DNA of 64,000 nt from Clostridia bacterium (GTDB lineage: Bacteria > Bacillota > Clostridia > UBA1212 > UBA1255). Positions 8,936-18,387 of this stretch are shown here, piece by piece. The stretch spans positions 1 to 64,000 of the forward strand of contig JAEFAM010000003.1 of NCBI GenBank assembly GCA_016287565.1, read 5' to 3'. Position numbers and translations under genes: made by a program. Position 1 is the stretch's first letter. Each line of letters opens with the position of its first letter. The notes beneath the pieces are model-generated. The model worked only from the letters and a program-made list of their open reading frames with translations, was not told the origin of the DNA and did no database searches.

Positions 8936-10624
8936 ATGATCAATCCGACGCATGATTATCTAAAAGGTTTCCGAAACTTGACTTACGTCAACGAACCGCT
9001 GGTGCAGTTTAAAAAGAGTTTGCCGGAGAAAAAGATCGCGGTGCTGGGGTTTGGCGTCAGCAACCGCGCGCTTTTGAGGTTTTTGACGGACAACGGAGCG
9101 AAAAACGTCTTCCTTTTTGATATGAAGACGGACGGAGAGACGGTCGGCGAGGCTGAACAAATGAAAGCCGCCGGCAGGATCGCCGGGTACCGGTTTGGAG
9201 AAGGATACATGGAAGAGCTGCCGGAGGGCGGCTTCGACCTGATCTTCAGATCGCCGATCATGCGGCCGGACGAAGCGCATATTGACGCGGCGGTGCGGGC
9301 GGGAGCAAGGCTCACGTCGGAAATGGAAATTTTTATGGAGCATTGCCCCTGCCGGATCTTTGCAATAACCGGCAGCGACGGCAAGACCACCACCACGACG
9401 TTGACCGCGCTGCTTCTGGAGGAGCATTTCAGCCATTTTAACGAACGCAGCAGGGCGGAGGACCGGGTCTGTGTCTGGCTTGGCGGCAACATAGGGACAC
9501 CGCTTATTGACCGGCTTGACGATATCGGCCCCGAGGACCGTGTGGTTTTGGAACTTTCCAGTTTTCAGCTGATGCAGATGAGCGTTTCTGCCGACGTTTC
9601 GGCAATCACCAACATTACCCCCAACCACCTTAACGTGCACAAAGATTACAGGGAGTATATTGACTGCAAGCGGGCGGTTTTCGAGAAGCCGCTTCACGGA
9701 GCGCTGTTTTACGCTAAAAACCCGGCAGAAGTGTCAGACGATGCCAATTTCCCGAGATTTCCTGAAGGTCCGGTGGGAGATAACGCCAAAAAACGTGTGG
9801 TTTTAAACGCCGGCAATGACGTCAGTCTGGCAATTATTAACGATCTTGCATCCTGCGGCTGGAAAAATGGCCGCGAACGAGTCGTAGTCGACACGTTTTC
9901 CGCCAGGAAAAGTCGGGAAATACCCCTTTATACCCCTCACAATGGGTCGACGGCGTTTTTTGAGCCCGCAGAAGGAGACGACGGCGGTCAATCAGGCAAG
10001 ATAGTGATCGATTCGTTCTGCAACGGCTGCGGATCCGGAGGCTGCACGGGTCAGCGCTTTGAACTGGACCGGGCTTCTTTCTTGCTCCCCGGAAAGCACA
10101 ATATCGAAAATCTGATGACGGCCGCTCTGCTCACCCGGGACGAGGTTTCGGCGGAGGACGTGGCTGCGGTGGCGTCAACGTTCGGCGGCGTCGAGCACCG
10201 GCTCGAAAAAGTCCGTGAACTTGACGGCGTCACCTATATAAACAGTTCGATCGACAGCAGCCCCGAGCGCACCATCAACGCGCTTTCCGTATTCAGCTCC
10301 AGAAATATCGTGATGATCGCCGGCGGAAAAGACAAAAATCTCGACTACGGGCCGATCGGTCCGGCGATCGTTTCAAAAGTCCGCGTCCTGATCCTTACCG
10401 GTCCCACCGCGGAAAAAATCGCAGCCGCGGTCGCTTCTGCTCCCGGCGGTGACGCCGTCAAGATCATCCGGGTCAACACTTACGAAGAAGCCGTCAGCGC
10501 CGCCCGGGTCAACGCGTTGCCAGGCAACATAGTTCTTCTTTCTCCGGCCAGCACCAGTTTCGATATGTTTAAGAACTTCGAGGAGCGTGGCAACACGTTC
10601 AAGCGCCTCGTCAACGGGCTTTGA
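8936..10624 (+). CDS. murD: UDP-N-acetylmuramoyl-L-alanine--D-glutamate ligase
   Basis: IAVLGFGVSNRALLRFL, ITGSDGKTTTTTLTALLLEE, GGNIGTPLID, ELSSFQLM, ITPNHLNVHKDYREYI, YINSSIDSSPERTINAL, IAGGKDKNLDY. Confidence 0.92.
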   Translation: MINPTHDYLKGFRNLTYVNEPLVQFKKSLPEKKIAVLGFGVSNRALLRFLTDNGAKNVFLFDMKTDGETVGEAEQMKAAGRIAGYRFGEGYMEELPEGGFDLIFRSPIMRPDEAHIDAAVRAGARLTSEMEIFMEHCPCRIFAITGSDGKTTTTTLTALLLEEHFSHFNERSRAEDRVCVWLGGNIGTPLIDRLDDIGPEDRVVLELSSFQLMQMSVSADVSAITNITPNHLNVHKDYREYIDCKRAVFEKPLHGALFYAKNPAEVSDDANFPRFPEGPVGDNAKKRVVLNAGNDVSLAIINDLASCGWKNGRERVVVDTFSARKSREIPLYTPHNGSTAFFEPAEGDDGGQSGKIVIDSFCNGCGSGGCTGQRFELDRASFLLPGKHNIENLMTAALLTRDEVSAEDVAAVASTFGGVEHRLEKVRELDGVTYINSSIDSSPERTINALSVFSSRNIVMIAGGKDKNLDYGPIGPAIVSKVRVLILTGPTAEKIAAAVASAPGGDAVKIIRVNTYEEAVSAARVNALPGNIVLLSPASTSFDMFKNFEERGNTFKRLVNGL

Positions 10625-10650
10625 TGGATCCTGCGGAGCGCGAGCCTTTT

Positions 10651-10980
10651 GAAACCGGGGACAGGTACGGGTTTCCGCCGGCGGAAGAGGGGCAATGAGC
10701 GCAGCGGAAATCCGTGGGGAACGGGGGACAGGCACCGGTTTGCGGCGCCTGTTTTTTTGTTCCCAAACCGGTGCCCGCCCGGAGACTGCTGCGCCGGGAA
10801 CGGGGAGAGACCCGTACCTGTCCCCCGTTTCGCGGCCCCCGTTCCGGCCCGTTTCGGCTTGCTACGGCCTGTTGCCTTGGCCTGCCTCGGCCGCAGCCCC
10901 ACCTTAATAAGGCGCCCCCGGGCGCCTGGCCCGGTTCATCGGCGCCCGGGCGGCCGAAACGGGCACCTGTCCCCCGTTCC
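10651..10980. repeat. A-family cluster (+,+,-,-) before the surface-protein gene
   Basis: Copies near 10651, 10719 (+) and 10811, 10955 (-). Confidence 0.87.
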
Positions 10981-10987
10981 CAAAGGC

Positions 10988-11016
10988 TTGAAAAACCCGC
11001 CGGAGCGTGGTATATT
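10988..11016 (+). promoter_or_regulatory. Sigma-A-type promoter for the surface-protein gene
   Basis: TTGAAA-17 bp-TATATT. Confidence 0.75.
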
Positions 11017-11089
11017 AACAATTGCCATATATTTCGCAGCCGGCGGGCTGCGGATCATTTACAACATTTTTTATTTCAGGAGGGTTCAT

Positions 11090-14000
11090 ATGAAGAAAGT
11101 ATTGCTACTTTTGTTAACGGTTGCTATGCTCTTCTCGCTGGCGGCGCTCGGCGCGGCCGCGGCCGATGACGACCCGGCGCTTTTGATCACGGCGAGCCAG
11201 CTCGGTTCTGCCGGAAACGCTTACTTCAACGAAGTCGGGCACGAGCTGCTCGAAGAAGACGGCGCCACGTTTGTGCGATTCACAGCCAAAGCGGCAGATC
11301 CCTGGGTCTTGATCCAGCCGACGCCCACGACGGACGTTGCCAACAAGTACGCCGCGATCAAATACCGCACCACGGTCAACAACACCACCGCGTCTCTGTA
11401 TGCGAAGGTCGCGGAGCCGCACGTTGACGTTGCGCTCAACGGCGACGGAGAGTGGCACATTGCCGTTGTCGACATTTCGAACGGAGGGACCAACGACAAA
11501 TGGGTCGGCGAGTTCAACCGCCTAGATCCGCTCAACGTTGACAGCGGAAGCGCGGATTACGCGTGGATAGCGCTGTTTGCCGACGAGGCGAAGGCCGCCG
11601 CCTACACAGGGCCGAAGGTCGAACTCGTAAGAGTAAACAGCTATAACAATCCGGGCGGCATAGGAGTCTGGGTCGGAAAGAGCGGGTCCCACAACCCGAA
11701 AGCCGCGGTAGCTTTCAATGCCGCCTCGGGTTTTGCCAGCATCGGTCTGCCGATCTACTGGGCCAGCAACGGAAGCAACGCGCCTTACATCACGCTCAAC
11801 GTTAATCTTTATGCATACGACACGGATATCGCCACGTCGCTTGCCGGAACTCCGGTCTTTACAAAGACGCTTAACCCCACCAAAGACGAATCTGCAGGAG
11901 TAGAGATCGATCTCGGCAAGATATTCTCCGCAGGCGAATACGTGCTTGCCTTTGAGGCCGCTTCGGACCAGGGATATTTCGTACTTCCCGACGGAGCTTC
12001 CGCATATTCCAGCGTAAGGATGCAGTTCACTCCTTCGAGCTTCGGGTTCTACGTAAATTTCGTAAAAGCGGACGTTGATTCCTACTTTGACAGACTTTCC
12101 ACCTGCGAAGGCCAGATCGAAGTCATCGAAGGCAATCTCTGCCCCAGAGGCGGCGACGCCATCGATCTTCTTGGAAGCGGCGATTTCGGCATCAGATTAA
12201 ACGTTGACGCCGATCACGTTCTCAAGTCCGTGACAGGCCTCGCAAGCCCGACCTGGAACAATAACGGAGACGGCAGCAATGCCGAGGCGAAGATCTACGC
12301 CTGGAATACCGATTACGAGACCTCCGTTGCCGGAGAAGTCCTTGCCACCGCATCGGTGCTCAACCACAAGGACAATCAGAACCTTGTGTTCAACTTCGAC
12401 AATAAAGTCAACGGCGACCTGCTTATCGTCATTTCCGCCACCGGCGAAAACAAAGTCGGATTCTGGTGCAGCGGCGACAAGGGCGCTGCCACCACCGTGT
12501 TCCTCAAAGGAGCCGAAACGAACCATTGCCCCGGCACCAACTACGCAGTGGAGGCCGTAGGACAGACCATGACGTCCCTCGACCGCGTATATATCGACTA
12601 TGACGCCCTCAGCTTCACCGAGCCCGACTACGCCGGCACAGACGTCATCACCATCAAAAAAGGCCAGACCATCAACATCCTCGGCTGGGCCGCCAACTCC
12701 ATGGCTTCCCTTAAGAGAGTCTACTGGACTCTTGACGGCGTCGAGAAAGCCTGCTCCGATAATTACAGGCCCAGAGGCGATCTGTCCGCTCACACCGGTT
12801 ACAGCGCCGCTTATCTCGGCAATTCCGGATTCGGCCTCGATGACAATCTGATGGAACTTACGGACATCAATAAAGTTGCCAAGAAGACCACCGCCCAGGT
12901 GCAGATCATTGCCGAATTCGAGAACGGCGTCAGCTGCGTCCTGAAGGAATTTACGCTTGTCGTCAAGGGCGACGTTCAGCAGAGCATTGACGCGGTCGCC
13001 GTCAACGAGGATGCATATCCTGTTTCCACCAACTATAACGAAGCTACCGATATCACCATCAACGTGGGCGATAAGGTCAACATCCTCGGCTGGGTCGCCA
13101 AATACGGCGCCAACGTCGAGAAGATTGTCTGGCAGTACATCGCCGCGGAAGGCGTCGCTTTCGACGATGAAGGCGTTGAGATCGTTACGATGGAGTGCTC
13201 CGACACCTACAGGGAAAGAGAAGCCATCGCAGATATCATCGGCGTTCCCGCACAGTATCTCGGCAATTCCGGATTCGGCCATGACGAAGATCTGATGGAA
13301 CTCGTGGGCATCGGCAATCTCGATCCCGGAGTCTATACCGTCAGGATCCGCGCCGTCTTCGACGACGGAACGGAAGGCAAAGTCAAGGCCAAATTCACGC
13401 TGAGAGTCCAGGAAGTGCCCGTGGCTACCGTTATCGTTGACGGAACCGAGACCAAAGTGCAGCCCGACGCGGTTGCCGGAGTCACCCTCACTTCCGAAGA
13501 CGGCAAGCTTGTCGTAACCTCCGCTGCCGACGCGGCCGATCCCTGGGTATCCATTCCTCTGGACAATATCGACGCCGGCGTTTACACGTCCTTCACCGTC
13601 AAGTATTCCATTGACGGAGCTATGCATGCCAACAACGTTTACCTGCGCGACACCGCCGTGAATCCCGGTTATTCCGGAGTTGCCGGCACCTGGGCAGGCC
13701 CCGGTATGGACGGCGCTACGGAGAAGACCTTCTCCATCCGCACCCAGTTCACTACCATGCTAGGCACTAAACTGACCGGTATCCGCTTCCCCGGCGCGGC
13801 CGCGGGCGGCAAACTGGTCATCGAGTCCATTACCTTCAACAAGAGTGAAGAGTTCACTTACGGCGACGTCATCGATTTCGACGATGCGGACGCTTACGGA
13901 ATGTCCTTCGACGGCTTCTGGTGGAGCGGCGGCAATCTGGGCGCCGGCCGCGCTATGATCGATTACTTCGGCAATCCTTCCGGCGCGATGCACGCCGATC

Positions 14001-15232
14001 ATTTCGGGTACAACGGCACCTCTACCGGCTACAACGGCTGGGTGGCTTTCAAGCAGAAGGTTGTGGCTTTCGGTTACATGATCAACGGCGAGATCGTTCT
14101 CGACAAGGCGTTTATCATGGCGAACGAGCCTACGCTTGCTCCTACCGTTGACGCGTGGGACGGCTGGGCCGGATCCGGCGAGACCGTTCAGCGCTACTAC
14201 ATCGTTGTCCCGTTCAACGGACTCAGCGGTGTGAACGACATCATGGCCGTGGCTCTGCTTGAGGACGGCACCGTTGTCAAGCTGAACAGCAAGGCGATCC
14301 ACGACAGGGATACCGAAGTTTATATGCTGTTCAACGACGCCTACGATTTCTTCGATGCCAACGATTCGCTTTCTACCGGCTGGTGGACGAATCCCTTCAA
14401 CAAGACCACTACCGCTACTATCACCTTCACTGCGGACGGCTGGTTCAACGGCTTCGAGACCTTCATCTACGCGTCCAACGCTGCGGCTCCCGTTCACGTC
14501 ACAATGACCGACGCTGAGGGCAACGTGGTGCTTGAGAAAGATTTCACCATGGCGGGCAACTTCCTCTACACGTTCTTCGAGCCCGATGCTGCCTACGCTC
14601 CCGGCGAGTACACGCTGGTGTTCGACGGCTGCAACATCTCCGACGATATCGAGACCTGGTTCGTGCTCGGTTCCGGCAACGCCACCGAGGGCAAGCGGAT
14701 CTCTGCTACCGGCAGTACCGACGCGGCGTCCACGCTGGCTTCTCCGTTCTTCAGACTGATCAAGACGTCTGAGCCCGAGACCGAGGCAGTGCTTGAGGCT
14801 GAGATCTCTGACGGCAAGATCGTCATCAACGTGACCGGCAAGTTCGGTGAGAAGGATTGGATCGGCGTTTACAAGAGCGGCGAGACTCCCGGTGACACGG
14901 CTTCCATCCTTTACTTCTACGTTGACGCTGAGGGCGGAACGTACACCCTGCCTGTTGACGGCCAGGTGGTCAATCGTCCTGACGAACTGTTCGACGCAGA
15001 GGGCAACCTCATCGCCGGCGACTACGTAGTGTACCTGTTTGCCAATGACGGCTATGAGCTGGTCAACGGCACTGAGGGTGTCGAACTGACAGTCGAGGAG
15101 GTCGTTCCTCCGACGACCGGCGGTCCTGACAACCCGCAGACCGGCGACGCGGCAATGTTCGCGTTTGCTGCCATCGCCGTGGTTGCTCTTGGAGCGGCCG
15201 TGGTGCTGAGGAAGAAGAGGGTCAAAGCTTGA
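11090..15232 (+). CDS. Large secreted cell-surface protein with two internal ~115-130 aa repeat domains and a sortase-like C-terminal sorting signal
   Basis: Signal peptide MKKVLLLLLTVAMLFSLAALGAAAA; C-term DNPQTGDAAMFAFAAIAVVALGAAVVLRKKRVKA; RBS AGGAGG before ATG 11090. Confidence 0.8.
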   Translation: MKKVLLLLLTVAMLFSLAALGAAAADDDPALLITASQLGSAGNAYFNEVGHELLEEDGATFVRFTAKAADPWVLIQPTPTTDVANKYAAIKYRTTVNNTTASLYAKVAEPHVDVALNGDGEWHIAVVDISNGGTNDKWVGEFNRLDPLNVDSGSADYAWIALFADEAKAAAYTGPKVELVRVNSYNNPGGIGVWVGKSGSHNPKAAVAFNAASGFASIGLPIYWASNGSNAPYITLNVNLYAYDTDIATSLAGTPVFTKTLNPTKDESAGVEIDLGKIFSAGEYVLAFEAASDQGYFVLPDGASAYSSVRMQFTPSSFGFYVNFVKADVDSYFDRLSTCEGQIEVIEGNLCPRGGDAIDLLGSGDFGIRLNVDADHVLKSVTGLASPTWNNNGDGSNAEAKIYAWNTDYETSVAGEVLATASVLNHKDNQNLVFNFDNKVNGDLLIVISATGENKVGFWCSGDKGAATTVFLKGAETNHCPGTNYAVEAVGQTMTSLDRVYIDYDALSFTEPDYAGTDVITIKKGQTINILGWAANSMASLKRVYWTLDGVEKACSDNYRPRGDLSAHTGYSAAYLGNSGFGLDDNLMELTDINKVAKKTTAQVQIIAEFENGVSCVLKEFTLVVKGDVQQSIDAVAVNEDAYPVSTNYNEATDITINVGDKVNILGWVAKYGANVEKIVWQYIAAEGVAFDDEGVEIVTMECSDTYREREAIADIIGVPAQYLGNSGFGHDEDLMELVGIGNLDPGVYTVRIRAVFDDGTEGKVKAKFTLRVQEVPVATVIVDGTETKVQPDAVAGVTLTSEDGKLVVTSAADAADPWVSIPLDNIDAGVYTSFTVKYSIDGAMHANNVYLRDTAVNPGYSGVAGTWAGPGMDGATEKTFSIRTQFTTMLGTKLTGIRFPGAAAGGKLVIESITFNKSEEFTYGDVIDFDDADAYGMSFDGFWWSGGNLGAGRAMIDYFGNPSGAMHADHFGYNGTSTGYNGWVAFKQKVVAFGYMINGEIVLDKAFIMANEPTLAPTVDAWDGWAGSGETVQRYYIVVPFNGLSGVNDIMAVALLEDGTVVKLNSKAIHDRDTEVYMLFNDAYDFFDANDSLSTGWWTNPFNKTTTATITFTADGWFNGFETFIYASNAAAPVHVTMTDAEGNVVLEKDFTMAGNFLYTFFEPDAAYAPGEYTLVFDGCNISDDIETWFVLGSGNATEGKRISATGSTDAASTLASPFFRLIKTSEPETEAVLEAEISDGKIVINVTGKFGEKDWIGVYKSGETPGDTASILYFYVDAEGGTYTLPVDGQVVNRPDELFDAEGNLIAGDYVVYLFANDGYELVNGTEGVELTVEEVVPPTTGGPDNPQTGDAAMFAFAAIAVVALGAAVVLRKKRVKA

Positions 15233-15287
15233 GTATTTGACTGTTTTAAGTGTTGAGTCGAATGGCTTAAGTGTTAAGTGACTGAAG

Positions 15288-15330
15288 CGAGGGGGACCAG
15301 GCAGCGATGCCTTGTCCCCCTCGTTTTTTT
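15288..15330 (+). terminator. Rho-independent terminator after the surface-protein gene
   Basis: CGAGGGGGACCAGGCA-GCGA-TGCCTTGTCCCCCTCG-TTTTTTT. Confidence 0.9.
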
Positions 15331-15364
15331 GCGCCTGGGGCTGCGCAGCGAACCGGGGGACACA

Positions 15365-15604
15365 GCGCGGCGAACCGAGCGAACCGGGGACAGGTACCTG
15401 TATTTGCGGCGCGAAAGCTGCCGGACCGAGCCGCAAATACAGGTGCGGAACGAGGGACAGGCACCCGGTCGTAAGCATTCCATTCTTGTGGTCCGATTCG
15501 CCCGCCGGGTGCCCGCCCCCGCTCCGGCCTGTTTCACCTTTTTAGGGACGTTAGCCTTGCGCCACTGGCAGGTGAAACAGGCACCTGTCCCCGGTTCGCC
15601 GCGC
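15365..15604. repeat. Nested inverted-repeat block upstream of the RAYT gene
   Basis: Ends GCGCGGCGAACC..GGGGACAGGTACCTG / CAGGCACCTGTCCCCGGTTCGCCGCGC; internal ACCTGTATTTGCGG/CCGCAAATACAGGT. Confidence 0.88.
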
Positions 15605-15733
15605 TTTTTTCACTTGACAAATGATCTCGGTTGAGGCAAGATTGACCCATCCAATCAATCTGATTTCAACAAAGTAGTTGACGCGGTAGCCGTTGAAAAT
15701 GAGATGATATCTTGTTGACAGGAGGTGGCCGCC

Positions 15734-16513
15734 ATGCCGCGCGTTGCCCGAAAAATGAGTTCCACCGGCACTTACCACGTTATGATCCGTGGAAACAATC
15801 GACAGAAAATCTTTTTAAATTGGCGTGATAACAAGGCGTTTTTCGACATTTTGCGACGAATTAAGGCAAAATTCGGATTTAAGATCTATGCGTACGCCCT
15901 TATGGTCAACCACGTTCACCTTCTTGTTAACGAGCCGGAGCTTGGGCTCGTCAGCGCATTTATGCACGACCTGGAAACGGCCTACGTCAATTGGTTCAAC
16001 GCTGTCCACCGTCGGTGCGGGCATCTGTTCCAGGGCCGCTTCAAGAGCGTGCCTGTAGAGGATAACGCTTATTTTGCGAACGTCCTCCGCTATATCCATC
16101 AAAATCCGGTCAAGTCCGGCTTATGCCTTCGTCCGGAAGATTATGAGTACAGCAGTTACCGTGATTATTTGAGGGACGATCCAACTATCGTTGACGCCGG
16201 AGACGTGTTCGAAGTGATCGACCGCGCACAATTTGAGGGCTTTAATAACGCGGAAATTTCCGGAAGCGACCTGAAATTCCTCAAAATGAATGAATTTGTC
16301 CCACCGCGCATTCCTGACGAGCTCGCTCCCGAGGCAATGCGGTCAATCTCTCAGTGTATCGATGCCGCTCAACTTAGGGGCCTGGGTCTTGACAAGATCT
16401 TCTTGATCCTGAAGAAATTTCGCAAGCGTGGTCTGTCCTATCGGCAGATCGCCGAGTTTTTGCTTTGTTCAAAAAGTACCGCTTTTAAGTTGGCCAATTC
16501 ATTTTCATCCTGA
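15734..16513 (+). mobile_element. REP-associated tyrosine transposase-like (RAYT, Y1_Tnp/IS200-like HUH family) with C-terminal HTH-like extension
   Basis: MPRVARKMSSTGTYHVMIRGNNRQKIF, HUH motif NHVHLLV (DNA ~15908), RYIHQNPVKSGL, EYSSYRDYL; AGGAGG RBS. Confidence 0.9.
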
Positions 16514-16525
16514 TCTGCTGCTTTT

Positions 16526-16648
16526 CGACGTTCTTCGACGTTTTCCGACTTTTTTCGACACTTTTCGACGTTTTTAGACTCTCTTTTTCGACGTCGTTCG
16601 ACATTTTCCGACATTTTCCGACGTTTTTCGACGATCTTCGACGTTTCC
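16526..16648. repeat. 10-bp periodic CGACGTTTTT-like array (12 units)
   Basis: cgacgttctt cgacgttttc cgactttttt cgacactttt cgacgttttt agactctctt ttt cgacgtcgtt cgacattttc cgacattttc cgacgttttt cgacgatctt cgacgtttcc. Confidence 0.9.
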
Positions 16649-16714
16649 CCAATTCCACTTCAAACCGAAAGGAAAAACAACCAGAACGGAGGACCCGATA
16701 TATGTTTGCTGCAG

Positions 16715-16756
16715 CAGAACGGGGGACAGGTACCACAGAACGGGGGACAGGTACCA
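16715..16756 (+). repeat. A-family element as perfect 21-bp tandem duplicate downstream of the RAYT gene
   Basis: CAGAACGGGGGACAGGTACCA x2. Confidence 0.92.
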
Positions 16757-16977
16757 GTTTGCGGGTACTATTTTTGTTTTTGTGAATATGTATTCGTAAA
16801 CACTCATTTGTGCGATTCCGGCGCGTAACAATTAAAAGAGTCTAAAGTTCGAATTCGGATAAAAGAGGTTTGATTGAAGGCCTTATAGAGACATTTTTGG
16901 TTTTTCCACATGTTTCTACATGCCAGGCAATCCGGAAGTCTCGCTGCCGAGGACACGCACCCGTGAGAATGCATACC

Positions 16978-17005
16978 TGTCCCCAGTTCTCTGTCCCCAG
17001 TTCTG
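16978..17005 (-). repeat. A-family half-element, perfect 14-bp tandem duplicate
   Basis: CTGTCCCCAGTTCT x2. Confidence 0.9.
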
Positions 17006-17021
17006 ACGGTTTCAGGCAGAC

Positions 17022-17050
17022 TTGTTTAAGGAAGCGCAATCTGTTATAAT
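17022..17050 (+). promoter_or_regulatory. Probable sigma-A-type promoter for proB
   Basis: TTGTTT-17 bp-TATAAT. Confidence 0.55.
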
Positions 17051-17088
17051 TCCACCGCAGTCAGACCTTGCAAAGGCAGGGAGGTAGA

Positions 17089-18045
17089 ATGGAATTGACC
17101 GGAATCTCAACGGATATTGATGCAAAAGACAAAAAAGGCACAAAAAACCCCATAGAAAAACTCAATAAAGATAAATGCGAAGCGTGTGTTGCCGGAACAG
17201 CGGCCGGAACGGCGGCGGAAAACGGAGCCGTAGCGGAGGACCCGAGGGCCGCGTTGACGCGGGCGAAGCGGATCGTTATTAAGATCGGGACGTCGTCGCT
17301 CGTTTATCCCAGCGGAAAAATGAACCTCCGCAGGATCGAAAAGCTTGCCCGGGTCGTGTCCGACCTGAAAAACGAGGGGCGGGAGGTCATCCTGGTCACT
17401 TCGGGCGCGATCGCGGTGGGCACGGAGGTCCTTAAACTCGGCGAGCGGCCGTCTACTGTCTCGGGCCGGCAGGCAGCGGCGGCGGTGGGGCAGGTGCACC
17501 TTATGCAGGTCTACAGCCGGTTGATGGCGGAGTACGGCTACTCGGTGGCCCAGATCCTGTTGACGCGTGGGACGATCGATATGCCCGAGGCGCGACAGAA
17601 CGCGGTCAACACCTTTACGGGGCTTCTGGAGATGGGCGTGTTGCCGGTAGTCAATGAAAACGACACCATCGCGGTGGACGAGATCAAATTCGGCGACAAT
17701 GACGCGCTTTCCTGCGTCGTTGCCCGCATCGTCAACGCCGATCTGCTTGTGATCCTGACGGATATTGACGGTTATTATAAGAACAACCCGCACGAGCGGC
17801 CCGACGCGGAGATGTACCACACGGTCACGGATCTGTCGGAGGCGATCGAGGAGGCCGCGGGCGGCTCGGGGAGCAAGCTCGGGACCGGCGGAATGCTTAC
17901 TAAGGTCCATGCGGCAAGACTGGCTGCCGCGGACGGCATCTGCGCGGTCATCGCCAACGGCCGGGATCCGAATGTGATCCATCAATTGCTCGACGGCAAC
18001 GACGTTGGCACCCTTTTCGTGCCGAACGTGCTGAAGCTCGGTTGA
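17089..18045 (+). CDS. proB: Glutamate 5-kinase (no obvious C-terminal PUA domain)
   Basis: KRIVIKIGTSSLVYPSGKMNL, VTSGAIAVG, VVNENDTIAVDEIKFGDND, ILTDIDGYY, GTGGMLTKVHAARLA. Confidence 0.93.
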   Translation: MELTGISTDIDAKDKKGTKNPIEKLNKDKCEACVAGTAAGTAAENGAVAEDPRAALTRAKRIVIKIGTSSLVYPSGKMNLRRIEKLARVVSDLKNEGREVILVTSGAIAVGTEVLKLGERPSTVSGRQAAAAVGQVHLMQVYSRLMAEYGYSVAQILLTRGTIDMPEARQNAVNTFTGLLEMGVLPVVNENDTIAVDEIKFGDNDALSCVVARIVNADLLVILTDIDGYYKNNPHERPDAEMYHTVTDLSEAIEEAAGGSGSKLGTGGMLTKVHAARLAAADGICAVIANGRDPNVIHQLLDGNDVGTLFVPNVLKLG

Positions 18046-18152
18046 GCGCATTCGTTTTTTCTCTTTCAATTACCCTTTTAAGCATTTAAGTGTTGCGCAA
18101 ACATTACAGATGAGGATATGGTGAAAACGAGAAATCTTAGTAGTTAAGCGAA

Positions 18153-18345
18153 AGAACGGGGGACAGGTACCCGTTCTGAGGTGAGCATCTACCTGCTACT
18201 AAGAAGCTGAACAGCTGTTCCGGGAACCACAAGAACTTGTTCCATTCGCTGACCTCGGATGTCCGATTCCACAGAGAACGATTCAGGCACAAACGAAAGA
18301 CGCAAATCTGAAACGCAAAAACACGTACCTGTCCCCCGTTCCACC
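18153..18345. repeat. A(+) hairpin ... A(-) pair between proB and proA
   Basis: AGAACGGG-GGACAGGTA-CCCGTTCT; distal ACGTACCTGTCCCCCGTT. Confidence 0.88.
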
Positions 18346-18387
18346 CCCGTTCCACGGGAACGATGCAAAGGAGGCCGAAGAGCCAAG

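Noticed and set aside
10649-11089. Upstream extension of the surface-protein ORF
   Set aside because: Translates repeats and lies across the promoter; signal peptide begins at ATG 11090 with AGGAGG RBS.
13760-15478. 572-aa minus-strand ORF
   Set aside because: Antisense to the surface-protein gene; crosses its terminator and repeat block.
16485-16736. Lys/Ser-rich minus-strand ORF (SKSVEKSRKTSKNVEK)
   Set aside because: Produced by the 10-bp periodic array; no RBS or homology signal.
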